From contig JAGZIN010000003.1 in assembly GCA_018366195.1 (NCBI GenBank), positions 1 to 64,000 on the forward strand: a stretch of DNA of 64,000 bases, given 5' to 3'. This DNA is from Butyricicoccus pullicaecorum (GTDB taxonomy: Bacteria > Bacillota > Clostridia > Oscillospirales > Butyricicoccaceae). The translations under genes were made by a program, and so were the position numbers. Shown in pieces: positions 24,720-31,889 of the stretch. A model generated the notes under the pieces. That model did no database searches. It was not told the DNA's origin and worked only from the letters and a program-made list of their open reading frames with translations. Position 1 is the first letter of the stretch, and the number at the start of each line of letters is the position of its first letter.

Positions 24720-25452
24720 TTTTTTCCTCTGCGGCTTTCTGTGCCTTTACAAGATCCTCGATCTCCCGGCTGGACATAGCGGGAAGGTCATTCTCCTGCG
24801 CCAGCGTCCGGCGCTCCTCGTCTGGCAGAGAAAGCAACGGCAATAACTGTGCATATCCCAGCTGACCAAACAGCGATTGCGGATCGGTACCATCCAGCGC
24901 AACCTGTCCATCGCCAAACTCTTTCGCAATGCGCATATAGTTCTGCGCGGTGCTTGGCTTATAGCCCAAACGTTTTTCCAGGTAGCTTGTCCACTCACCA
25001 TGCGGTACAAGTTCTTTGACTTCCAGAAGGCGAGTACCAATCTGAATAATGGCATCATAGAAAACCTTTTTGACCTGCTCTTGAATGAATCGAATTTCCG
25101 TAGTGACCATATCTACCGTTCGAGCGGGTGTACCATTCTCACTAGCTGTATGAAAAACCCAAGCGCTTGGGATTTCGTAAAAATCCAGTACGATTTGAAC
25201 AATCGGATTTTCTTCGCTGATTTCCACACTGCAAGCTGCCTCAGAATTGTTCTTTATGTATTCCAACAACGCTCCACCGCAGTTTTCCAGTGACAGTTCT
25301 GGAACCGCTAGCTTTTGTTCAATCAGTTCTGCCGCACGTTCGGAAATATGAGCCACTTGCTGAAGAATCTCTCCAACCATACGTACATATCGCGTCATCA
25401 CATATAGTGTGTTAGGATTTGCCATCTGCTCTTCTAGCAATACTGTTTTCAT
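24700..25452 (-). CDS. PcfK-like domain plus DUF3102 protein, interrupted by frameshift
   Basis: 250 aa as read. Residues 1-110 resemble the 26977-27366 protein (SERAAELIEQKLAVPELSLE, ending in YEIPSAWVF) and look PcfK-like. Residues about 120-230 match DUF3102: EIRFIQEQVKKVFYDAIIQI, LEKRLGYKPSTAQNYMRIAK. This family is common in Clostridial phages and conjugative elements, with unknown function. Starts ATG at 25452, overlapping the PcfJ stop by four bases. The frame ends early at 24700 after a seven-A run (24719-24725); the natural C-terminus is in the +1 frame. Confidence 0.8.
   Translation of the reverse strand: MKTVLLEEQMANPNTLYVMTRYVRMVGEILQQVAHISERAAELIEQKLAVPELSLENCGGALLEYIKNNSEAACSVEISEENPIVQIVLDFYEIPSAWVFHTASENGTPARTVDMVTTEIRFIQEQVKKVFYDAIIQIGTRLLEVKELVPHGEWTSYLEKRLGYKPSTAQNYMRIAKEFGDGQVALDGTDPQSLFGQLGYAQLLPLLSLPDEERRTLAQENDLPAMSSREIEDLVKAQKAAEEKNRSGRK
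25110..25170 (+). repeat. Interrupted repeat copy 4 in PcfK-DUF3102 gene
   Basis: On the plus strand CGAGCGGGTG (about 25115) is followed, after a 21-base insert, by GAAAAACCCAAGCGCTTGGGATTTC, given here as arms AAACCCAAGC and GCTTGGGATT (about 25151-25176 region). It has the same elements as copies 1-3 but in the opposite orientation. It also encodes the conserved IPSAWVF of the protein. The related AAACCCAAGC/GCTTGGGATT sequence occurs again at 27071-27092. Confidence 0.5.
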
Positions 25453-26966
25453 GCAATTTTCCGTCCTTTCTGTACTTTTTCTTTCTTGATAGCTCGCAAA
25501 TGCGCCGTCCATGCTTTCACAAAAGCCTTTGCTTCTGGTGTAGGATCTGCATTGCGGTATCCGCGGCACTGTCTCACATGTAATGTTTTGGGGTCAAGCT
25601 CGACCGTGTGCCAGCTTTCTTTTGGATGCTCTTGCTTGCGCAGCACAAAGATTGCTGTTCCACCTGCTGCATGGCGCTGGGCATACCCTGCCACGCAGTT
25701 ATGTTGACACTCGCCTTCTGACACGATTTCATTCGTAGATTCAACAAGACGAATATACAGTCCATCCATTTGCCATGCTGCCCACTTCCACATTCTACGC
25801 CGTGCCCGAAACATGGATTGTAAATTCTGGCTGTCCACCATTTGCCGTTCTCGGTCCGATAAACGTGCATGGGATACCTGCAAATCATCAGGATATTGTG
25901 CACCGCCGCCGATACGGTCAAGCTGTCTAAGGTAATCCGTATAATCGTGTACAGTATTCATAAGGCTTATATTTCTGCGCATTGCCTGCCGCTTGATATA
26001 GCGATATAGTGTAGCTTCTTCGCGTTTTGGGATTTCTCGCAAAAATACCATACGTGCGCGTGCCCAGTCTACGCCCTCTTGATTCGCACGGATAACCCCC
26101 ACCTGATACAGCTTGTGAAACCAGATGATTTCTTCTGCGCTAAGCTGCGGAATCACCTGCATTTCCGCTTTGTCCGCTCCACGAAACAGTCCTTTGAAGT
26201 CCTTTGCTCTCAGGTTGACCGCTTTCCATATGTATCCATCTTGATAACACAGATGGTCTACAACCAATCGATCGCACCTAGTTTTCCAAAGATACTCCAC
26301 TGCTGGATATTTGATATACAGCCGCAGATACGCAATCACCGGCAAGCAATATGCAAGCGCACGGTCTAACTGACTGTATTCCAGACAGCTTCCTTTCAGG
26401 GTTTGCAAGTCAATTCGACCCACAAAAGACGGATATGCAGTATGGCACATCTGGGTCGTATACCACACATCGTCCCTAATGGTCTTGACCTCCTGCCAGC
26501 TGTTCCACTTCAAACGCCACTTCTGATAAACACCATCATCAAAGCGGTAGATGGACTCCGGCCCCCATTCGATTTCCACACCCTCTACTGTCAGCCATTG
26601 CGATACACGCCAGCTGCGCACCCAAACAGAGCGCCCCTGTCCACGAAATAAGTGATAGAACAAAAAAGCATTGACGCGCTTGCCGCCGCGCGGAACTGTC
26701 CAGCGATGTGGCGTTACAGTTGCCCCACATTCTGGGCAAACTGTGATATCTTTCAGCCTCCGATTATCTGGTACCGCGAACACCTGACCGCAGGCGGAGC
26801 AGGTGCAATGCCAGTGCGCAGGTTCAGGAACAGGATAGCTGTCCGTTTTTGGTATATGTACACCATACAGGTTGGGCTGCATATCTCCCCACCCAAACAG
26901 GGCTTGCAGTTCTTCCTCGTCTGGTGTATTTGCCGGCAGCTGCTCCAGCATTTCTTCTACTGTCAT
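25449..26966 (-). CDS. PcfJ-like protein
   Basis: About 505 aa. An N-terminal zinc ribbon is visible (HCTCSACGQVFAVPDN then ITVCPECGATV). The PcfJ domain is recognised toward the end: VESTNEIVSEGECQHNCVAG, YAQRHAAGGTAIFVLRKQEH and LDPKTLHVRQCRGYRNADPT. PcfJ is named from the E. faecalis pCF10 transfer region; its biochemistry is unknown. The start is placed at ATG 26966 (AGGTGG site); an upstream in-frame ATG would overlap the preceding gene. Flanked on both sides by genes with the same PcfK-like domain. Confidence 0.88.
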   Translation of the reverse strand: MTVEEMLEQLPANTPDEEELQALFGWGDMQPNLYGVHIPKTDSYPVPEPAHWHCTCSACGQVFAVPDNRRLKDITVCPECGATVTPHRWTVPRGGKRVNAFLFYHLFRGQGRSVWVRSWRVSQWLTVEGVEIEWGPESIYRFDDGVYQKWRLKWNSWQEVKTIRDDVWYTTQMCHTAYPSFVGRIDLQTLKGSCLEYSQLDRALAYCLPVIAYLRLYIKYPAVEYLWKTRCDRLVVDHLCYQDGYIWKAVNLRAKDFKGLFRGADKAEMQVIPQLSAEEIIWFHKLYQVGVIRANQEGVDWARARMVFLREIPKREEATLYRYIKRQAMRRNISLMNTVHDYTDYLRQLDRIGGGAQYPDDLQVSHARLSDRERQMVDSQNLQSMFRARRRMWKWAAWQMDGLYIRLVESTNEIVSEGECQHNCVAGYAQRHAAGGTAIFVLRKQEHPKESWHTVELDPKTLHVRQCRGYRNADPTPEAKAFVKAWTAHLRAIKKEKVQKGRKIA

Positions 26967-26976
26967 TGCATCCACC

Positions 26977-27366
26977 TCACAGCAGATCCATGAGGTCAAT
27001 GACCTCTGGCTCACCAGACTCCAAGTCCCCCTCTTTGAGGGGGATGTCACCTTCGGTGACAGGGGGAGTAAAAACCCAAGCGCTTGGGATTTTGAAGAAA
27101 TCCAGAATCACCTTGATTGCTGGATTGTCCGCATCCAGTGATACGCCACCACACGCCCAGCATCCACCTTCCTGATTCTTTCGTGCATACGCTTTTAACG
27201 CCTTACCGCAGGCTTCCAGTGACATTTCTGGCACTGCCAGATCCTGCTCAATGAGTTCGGCCGCCCGCTCGGACAAGCGTGCAACTTCCATAAGGATCTG
27301 CCCAATCGTCCGCACATACGGCAGCTTGGCATTTTGTGTCTGTACTGTTAATAATGTCATTTCCAT
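26977..27366 (-). CDS. PcfK-like protein, paralogue of the DUF3102 gene N-terminus
   Basis: 129 aa. Residues about 15-100 (IGQILMEVARLSERAAELIE, then QDLAVPEMSLEACGKALKAY and FFKIPSAWVF) are clearly homologous to the start of the 24700-25452 protein. The shared SLE-x-CG-x-AL pattern recalls PcfK, which is encoded with PcfJ in pCF10. After IPSAWVF the sequence diverges and is encoded by a hairpin-rich insertion (27024-27069). GGAG lies seven bases before ATG at 27366. Confidence 0.7.
   Translation of the reverse strand: MEMTLLTVQTQNAKLPYVRTIGQILMEVARLSERAAELIEQDLAVPEMSLEACGKALKAYARKNQEGGCWACGGVSLDADNPAIKVILDFFKIPSAWVFTPPVTEGDIPLKEGDLESGEPEVIDLMDLL
27024..27069. repeat. MITE/REP-like double-hairpin element inside a coding region
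   Basis: Two adjacent perfect hairpins, CCCCCTC-TTT-GAGGGGG and GTCACC-TTC-GGTGAC, are bounded by AGTCCCCCT and AGGGGGAGT, which are inverted copies with one mismatch. This type of C-rich palindromic element is frequent and dispersed in Clostridial genomes. Here it lies in frame inside the PcfK-like gene and encodes part of its C-terminus (TPPVTEGDIPLKEGD). Confidence 0.7.
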
Positions 27367-27424
27367 AAAAATACTCCATTCTTCCTAAATGTACTTCGAT
27401 AGAGAACAAGTGTCTGTCCCAACA

Positions 27425-27637
27425 CTAAAAATGTGCCCCTATGCGGTGTTCTTGTAGCGCCATACCACTTTCCCGTCTAAGTTGATCTTCAAACCGTTCA
27501 AGGTCGGTAAGCTCAATACGCCATGCCTTACCAAATTTAGAGGCTCTTAAACGACCTGAAGCGATGTATTGGTAAACGATTCCATTTTTAAGTTTCCACC
27601 GTTCAGCAACCTCTGGGACTGTAAAAAATTCACGCAT
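27425..27637 (-). CDS. Small excisionase-type HTH protein
   Basis: 70 aa. FFTVPEVAERWKLKNGIVYQ and YIASGRLRASKFGKAWRIEL form the MerR/excisionase-like winged helix of the DNA-binding domain, excisionase family. Likely controls early genes or excision. ATG at 27637 with AGAGGAG upstream. Similar in layout to the 64-aa protein at 28410-28604, so the element has two such factors. Confidence 0.82.
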   Translation of the reverse strand: MREFFTVPEVAERWKLKNGIVYQYIASGRLRASKFGKAWRIELTDLERFEDQLRRESGMALQEHRIGAHF

Positions 27638-27682
27638 TGTACTGCTCCTCTTTTATTGACTTTCTCAAGGATTTGGAGTACA

Positions 27683-28210
27683 CTAAATTTGCGAAATATG
27701 AGTGTATTCCAAACGCTCCAGCGCCTTATCGGTTTCCCGACCGATAGGGCGTTTTTTCTTGCCCTTTTTTGGTATGCCCTCTGGAATAAAAGAAATTGCA
27801 ATTACAGTTTCTGCGATCTCACGCAACTCTTTTATGATTTCGTTGTATACAGGTCGCTCTTGGGTATCAACGACCCCATCTTCCGCAATTTCGAGTAGAG
27901 TTTCAACTCGTTCCTCACGCACGATATTCCGCAGCAGCCGAAACAGCCGCATCGTACATTCTTGCAATGACCGTTCGGTCAGGTCCGGCAAAACGCACCC
28001 AACCGGACTTGCCTTGATATGGCGATAAATCAAAGCTTCATCATGATAGATATCTGCCATCAGCATCACCATTTCATCAGATGGACGCCGGCGACCTGTT
28101 TCATACGTTCGAAGGCTTTCTGTTGATATGCACAGGTGCTCAGCTGCCGCTTCTTGTGTAAAACCGGTACATTCTCGTGCGGTCTGGTAAATATTTTGGT
28201 TCGATTTCAT
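27683..28210 (-). CDS. XRE-family HTH transcription regulator
   Basis: 175 aa. Residues about 5-65 are a Cro/CI-type helix-turn-helix (YQTARECTGFTQEAAAEHLC, then ISTESLRTYETGRRRPSDEM). A helical middle (RLFRLLRNIVREERVETLLE) and a basic Lys-rich stretch (EGIPKKGKKKRPIGRET) follow. Second gene of the leftward operon. Proteins of this layout are common in Clostridial phages; probably Cro-like or an early regulator. Confidence 0.82.
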   Translation of the reverse strand: MKSNQNIYQTARECTGFTQEAAAEHLCISTESLRTYETGRRRPSDEMVMLMADIYHDEALIYRHIKASPVGCVLPDLTERSLQECTMRLFRLLRNIVREERVETLLEIAEDGVVDTQERPVYNEIIKELREIAETVIAISFIPEGIPKKGKKKRPIGRETDKALERLEYTHISQI

Positions 28211-28409
28211 CCTGTCCTCGTCTCCCTTCTGTCCATATAATTAAAATATAATATTATATGCCAACGTCTGTTTTTAGCAAAATATCCTCACATAGGAAGT
28301 GCGGCTGATGTTTACCTATCGAAATCGTGAACCGATTACATAAAACATAGACCTCCAACATACCTCAAGGTGTGTATTTGAGGATTTATTGCGTAACTCT
28401 CATATAAAG
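28211..28409. other. Gap in early operon without gene
   Basis: 199 bases between two leftward HTH genes. An A/T-rich run with TATAAT-like elements on both strands lies at about 28238-28260 and could hold a second early promoter. An imperfect inverted repeat is centred near 28366. No coding frame is supported. Confidence 0.3.
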
Positions 28410-28604
28410 TCATGCCTTCTTTTCAGTGCCAGATGGTTGATCACCTTCCCAAAAAGCCTTAAAATCACTCTCCTTAATGACATAGTCACGACCGCCTGGT
28501 TTAGATGCTCTCAATTTCCCAGTTCGACACCAACTCCAGACAGTCCGAACTTTTTTGTTTGTTATTTTAGCGATATCGTTGCATGATAAATATACATCCT
28601 GCAT
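28410..28604 (-). CDS. Excisionase-type HTH protein, first gene of lytic operon
   Basis: 64 aa. LSCNDIAKITNKKVRTVWSW and CRTGKLRASKPGGRDYVIKE make an excisionase/MerR-like DNA-binding domain. AGGAGGT lies eight bases before ATG at 28604. First leftward gene after the operator region, opposite the repressor, so a Cro- or Xis-like role fits. Confidence 0.8.
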   Translation of the reverse strand: MQDVYLSCNDIAKITNKKVRTVWSWCRTGKLRASKPGGRDYVIKESDFKAFWEGDQPSGTEKKA

Positions 28605-28647
28605 GAAATTTACCTCCTGTTTATTCTTTTTTGTTGTTTTTTGTTCC

Positions 28648-28798
28648 GTTAAGTGGTATTATTGTTATGGAAATATGTTAAATAACACTTAATGTGCAGA
28701 TACTTGATTCATTTTCTTTTGGTATGATTTGCTTTGTTTAGTGTTATATTAGCACTAAACGGAACATCATGCAACAAAAACACTCTGTTTAGTATTAT
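28648..28798. promoter_or_regulatory. Lysogeny/lysis switch operator region
   Basis: At least five copies of a half site close to GTTWAGTGNTATT occur between the divergent repressor and lytic genes: 28648-28660 (plus), 28680-28694 (minus), 28736-28748 and 28749-28760 facing each other as arms GTTTAGTG and CACTAAAC, and 28787-28798 (plus). The facing pair forms a 25-base operator. Multiple spaced operators are the typical arrangement for a CI-like repressor such as the adjacent XRE gene. Confidence 0.7.
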
Positions 28799-28834
28799 TT
28801 TCGTGATAATATCCAAAATAAAAGGTGTGGTTTT

Positions 28835-29284
28835 GTGTTTTATGACAATTTTACCAAGTTATGTAGGGAGAATCGTATTGCACCATCGGCTCTTGCGCGG
28901 GAATTGGGTATGAGTTCATCTGCGCCAGGCAGATGGAAAAATGGTTCAACGCCAGATATTGATACTGTTGAAAAAATCGCTGACTTTTTCGGTGTCTCTC
29001 TTGATTTTTTAATCAAAGGAGTTTCTTTGTCTAGTGAAATTCCATGCACCACAGTATCCAACTCTGCAGTGTTACACGGCAACAGCGGTGATAATGTATC
29101 AGTTATCAATGGTACTGTACCTGCTTCGTATAACCCAACCTGTAATCTAACAGATCAAGAGGAAGAAATATTACGTATTTTTCGCGCATTGGATATACGC
29201 CGAAAACATACAGCTATGAATTGTCTATATGATTTGGAAGATGAAGTAAAGGAAGCCAATTCACAATTGAATCACGACAAGTAA
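28835..29284 (+). CDS. XRE-family phage repressor
   Basis: 149 aa. N-terminal helix-turn-helix: CRENRIAPSALARELGMSSS, then APGRWKNGSTPDIDTVEKIA and FFGVSLDFLIKG. The C-terminal part (LTDQEEEILRIFRALDIRRK) is an oligomerisation helix. No LexA-type Ser/Lys protease domain is seen, so induction should not depend on RecA self-cleavage. Starts GTG at 28835 with AAAGGTG upstream. Divergent from the lytic operon with operator-like sites between, hence the likely lysogeny repressor. Confidence 0.88.
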   Translation: MFYDNFTKLCRENRIAPSALARELGMSSSAPGRWKNGSTPDIDTVEKIADFFGVSLDFLIKGVSLSSEIPCTTVSNSAVLHGNSGDNVSVINGTVPASYNPTCNLTDQEEEILRIFRALDIRRKHTAMNCLYDLEDEVKEANSQLNHDK

Positions 29285-29288
29285 GAGG

Positions 29289-29321
29289 CAAAAAGACCTG
29301 CCCTTATGGACAGGTCTTTAG
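29289..29321 (+). terminator. Hairpin after repressor gene
   Basis: Arms AAAGACCTG and CAGGTCTTT around CCCTTATGGA, beginning a few bases after the repressor stop. The T tract is short (TTTAG), so it may only attenuate transcription into the accessory genes. Confidence 0.55.
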
Positions 29322-29334
29322 AGAAAGGTTTTAT

Positions 29335-30066
29335 ATGGAAGCTACAATTACATTTTCTGAAAATTGCGCAAACATACAATTCCCTAACAAAGATATTTCG
29401 AGTACATTTATTACATCTCAAAACGGAAAGTACCACTTGTTATCTGATACACTTTTTTCAGATAATAGTGATAAAACAGCTGAATGTGTCGTTGTTTTTA
29501 CGGATACAGAGGTTATTTATTACAAAAAACTTTCTGGAGACTCGTGCATATCTAATTTGCAGTTGTGCAAAGTATTCAACAATGGTTCGTGTGCATTTTT
29601 TACTGATGATGACAATTTCATAGTCCTAGATGCAGACGGAAAACAACAAGCAAAACGCAAAACACCTGAAGGAATAGAGCATGTCGAATATATCGGAAAA
29701 TATGTTTGGGGTGTTGGATCTGATGGAGAAAGCTCCTTGATATGGCTCTTTAGTTTTTTAACTATGAAAGCGACAAAGAAAGAGCTGCCGCATTTTTGTG
29801 TGCCTGATGCTGAGGTCGAGGTGCTAGAGCTATCATCAGATGATGCTGATATCATACGCGTTAATGACCATTTTATTATAGGATATGCAGATGGAAGCAC
29901 TTGTGCTGCATACGATTTTGAGTTCTCACCTGTTAGACCAAGCGATATCGAGCGTGATGCTGTATTTTCTGCCCAACGTCAACGCATTGCTAAAGAACAA
30001 GCACACAAAGAGCGAAAGCGCGCAGAACGAGAAGCATACGCGAGGGAAAGAAATCATTTACAGTAA
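29335..30066 (+). CDS. Unknown accessory protein (prophage lysogeny block)
   Basis: 243 aa, no signal peptide. The sequence alternates short beta strands and acidic turns (KTAECVVVFTDTEVIYYKKL; CAFFTDDDNFIVLDADGKQQ; IEHVEYIGKYVWGVGSDGES), as in a small propeller-like or repeat fold, and ends in a highly charged helix (KEQAHKERKRAEREAYARER). No family recognised. Transcribed with the repressor side, so it can be expressed in the lysogen. GAGAAAGG precedes ATG at 29335. Confidence 0.65.
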   Translation: MEATITFSENCANIQFPNKDISSTFITSQNGKYHLLSDTLFSDNSDKTAECVVVFTDTEVIYYKKLSGDSCISNLQLCKVFNNGSCAFFTDDDNFIVLDADGKQQAKRKTPEGIEHVEYIGKYVWGVGSDGESSLIWLFSFLTMKATKKELPHFCVPDAEVEVLELSSDDADIIRVNDHFIIGYADGSTCAAYDFEFSPVRPSDIERDAVFSAQRQRIAKEQAHKERKRAEREAYARERNHLQ

Positions 30067-30123
30067 AACATCTCTTTATCATTTACTCACTAAAATAACT
30101 GAAATAAAAAGAAGGTATCTAAA

Positions 30124-30777
30124 ATGAACAAAAATGTTCTTGCAATACTGGCAGCAGCTACCCTGTCACTGAGCGCAGCAAGTGCAACCAGTTTGGTTGT
30201 AGACGGAACGCCAATCACAACAGATGTTCCACCGATCGTTGTAGATGGAAGAACCTTGGTACCTGTTCGAGTTCTATTTGAGTCACTGGGAGCGACTGTC
30301 GGCTGGGATGAAGTGACACAAACCGCAACAGCCACCAAAGGTGAAACCGTTGTTTCTGTACAAATCGGCAGCACGACTGCCCAGGTGAGCGGTGTTGCAA
30401 AAACTTTGGATGTGCCTGCACAGACCATCGAAGGTCGTACAATGGTTCCCGCTCGATTTGTTGCAGAATCACTGGGCGCAACTGTAGCTTGGGATAATGC
30501 AACAGAAACCGTGAAAATTTCCACAGCGAATCAATCGGCTCCTTCCTCGTCTGCCCCTGACAAGGCAACTCCAGCTGAAAAAACCACCACGCCTACAAAA
30601 CCTTCCACTCCCGCTCCATCCAAACCTGACAGCAGTGCATCTACTACGGTTTATATAACCAAGACGGGAAAACGGTATCACTATGATGGAAGCTGTAATG
30701 GCGGTACTTACATTCCAAGTACACTTGCAGAAGCAAAAGAACGTGGACTCACTCCTTGTAACAAATGTGTACAGTAA
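30124..30777 (+). CDS. Secreted copper-amine-oxidase N-domain-like protein
   Basis: 217 aa. Signal peptide MNKNVLAILAAATLSLSAAS. Residues about 25-140 have the tandem stalk-domain motif: VVDGRTLVPVRVLFESLGAT followed by GWDEVTQTATATKG, and again TIEGRTMVPARFVAESLGAT before AWDNATETVKIS. A Pro/Ser/Thr linker (PTKPSTPAPSKPDSSAS) leads to a C-terminal HYDGSCNGGTYIPSTLAEAK block with paired Cys, also found in nuclease-associated or Excalibur-like ends. Exported; may alter the lysogen surface. The two Cys pairs suggest a metal or disulphide site. Confidence 0.85.
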   Translation: MNKNVLAILAAATLSLSAASATSLVVDGTPITTDVPPIVVDGRTLVPVRVLFESLGATVGWDEVTQTATATKGETVVSVQIGSTTAQVSGVAKTLDVPAQTIEGRTMVPARFVAESLGATVAWDNATETVKISTANQSAPSSSAPDKATPAEKTTTPTKPSTPAPSKPDSSASTTVYITKTGKRYHYDGSCNGGTYIPSTLAEAKERGLTPCNKCVQ

Positions 30778-30792
30778 GGCGGTGATTATAGT

Positions 30793-31800
30793 ATGGGGTG
30801 GAGATTTCGTAAAAGCATCAATCTTGGCGGCGGATTCCGTGTAAACATCAGCAGATCAGGTGTTGGATACAGTTGGGGAGTTCCGGGTTATCGTGTTACC
30901 AGAAAAGCTGGTGGCGGTACACGCCAAACTGTGAGCATTCCCGGAACAGGAGTATCTCATGTAACAGAGTCTAATGGTTCTCGGCGTAGCAATCCGCAAT
31001 CTTCCCAGCCTAATGCAGCGCAGGTCAACATGCAAGCAGTTGAGAATGCTGATGTCAATCAAATTGCTGATGCATCTTTTTCTGAGATTTCAAGCGCTAT
31101 TTCAAAGTGTATCGGCTTCAGCTGGGCTGGAAATTGGATGATTGTATTGGGGCTTTGGGGTGTCATTCTACACCCGCTCCTTATAGGCTGGGTACTTGCA
31201 ATAGTATTCAAGATTTTGTCTCGCAAAAAAGCTGTTCAGCTGGAATACAGCTTTGATGACGGATTAGAGGATGTCTATCAAAGACGCTTGCAAGGTTGGC
31301 AAGAACTCTTTTCATCAGAAAAAGTTTGGCAAATTACCGAGCGCGGGTCAACAACAAATACGCGCCGTAATGCAGGTGCATCCAACGTGATTCGCCGCAA
31401 TCTACTTTCAAAGCCAAAATCCAAAGTTTTCTGGCTAAAATCTAATATCAGTCCTATGATAATCCGTTTACAAAAAGAATCTATGGTGCTTCTGCCTGAC
31501 AAGGTTCTGTTGATCTCAGGTGTAAAAGTAGGTGCAGTTTCTTTTGAGGATATTCAGATCCAAGCAAGGGAGCAGACCTTCATTGAAGAGCAGGCTGTAC
31601 CCCATGACACACAAATCATCGGGAAGACATGGAAATATGTCAATCGAAATGGTACGCCGGATAAGCGCTTTAAAAATAACCGACAGCTTCCAAGATGCTT
31701 ATACGGTCAAGTCACCATGCAAACACCATCTGGACTGAATGTTCAGCTGCAATGCTCCAATCCAGAAAAAATAGCATACTTCCAGCAAAGCATTCGATGA
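30793..31800 (+). CDS. DUF4236 membrane protein
   Basis: 335 aa. The N-terminal 55 residues are DUF4236: MGWRFRKSINLGGGFRVNIS, then GVGYSWGVPGYRVTRKAGGG and TVSIPGTGVSH. Two hydrophobic stretches (about residues 110-145; WAGNWMIVLGLWGVILHPLL, then IGWVLAIVFKIL) span the membrane. The rest is a cytoplasmic-type domain with a C-terminal beta region (CLYGQVTMQTPSGLNVQLQC). DUF4236 is common in phages and islands, function unknown. AAGGCGG site upstream; follows the secreted protein closely. Confidence 0.85.
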   Translation: MGWRFRKSINLGGGFRVNISRSGVGYSWGVPGYRVTRKAGGGTRQTVSIPGTGVSHVTESNGSRRSNPQSSQPNAAQVNMQAVENADVNQIADASFSEISSAISKCIGFSWAGNWMIVLGLWGVILHPLLIGWVLAIVFKILSRKKAVQLEYSFDDGLEDVYQRRLQGWQELFSSEKVWQITERGSTTNTRRNAGASNVIRRNLLSKPKSKVFWLKSNISPMIIRLQKESMVLLPDKVLLISGVKVGAVSFEDIQIQAREQTFIEEQAVPHDTQIIGKTWKYVNRNGTPDKRFKNNRQLPRCLYGQVTMQTPSGLNVQLQCSNPEKIAYFQQSIR

Positions 31801-31810
31801 AAAGATCAGG

Positions 31811-31858
31811 GACAGGTGTTATAATCATAATTGTTTGATTATAACCTGTCCTTCATTT
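31811..31858 (+). terminator. Intrinsic terminator after DUF4236 gene
   Basis: Stem of GGACAGGTGTTATAATCA with TGATTATAACCTGTCC (one bulge) followed by TTCATTTT. It separates the accessory genes from the integrase. Symmetry is long enough to be also a binding site. Confidence 0.75.
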
Positions 31859-31889
31859 TGCAACCTTGCAGCAGAAAGGCGGCTCTTTT

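Noticed and set aside
28360..28390. Inverted repeat near 28366 as a terminator
   Set aside because: Stem is imperfect and no T run follows on either strand.
15047..30456. Octamer CCCGCTCG occurring many times across the prophage
   Set aside because: Several copies lie in unrelated genes (for example terminase, repressor-side genes) and in different frames; only the longer unit with the AAGCGCTT palindrome was kept as a repeat.
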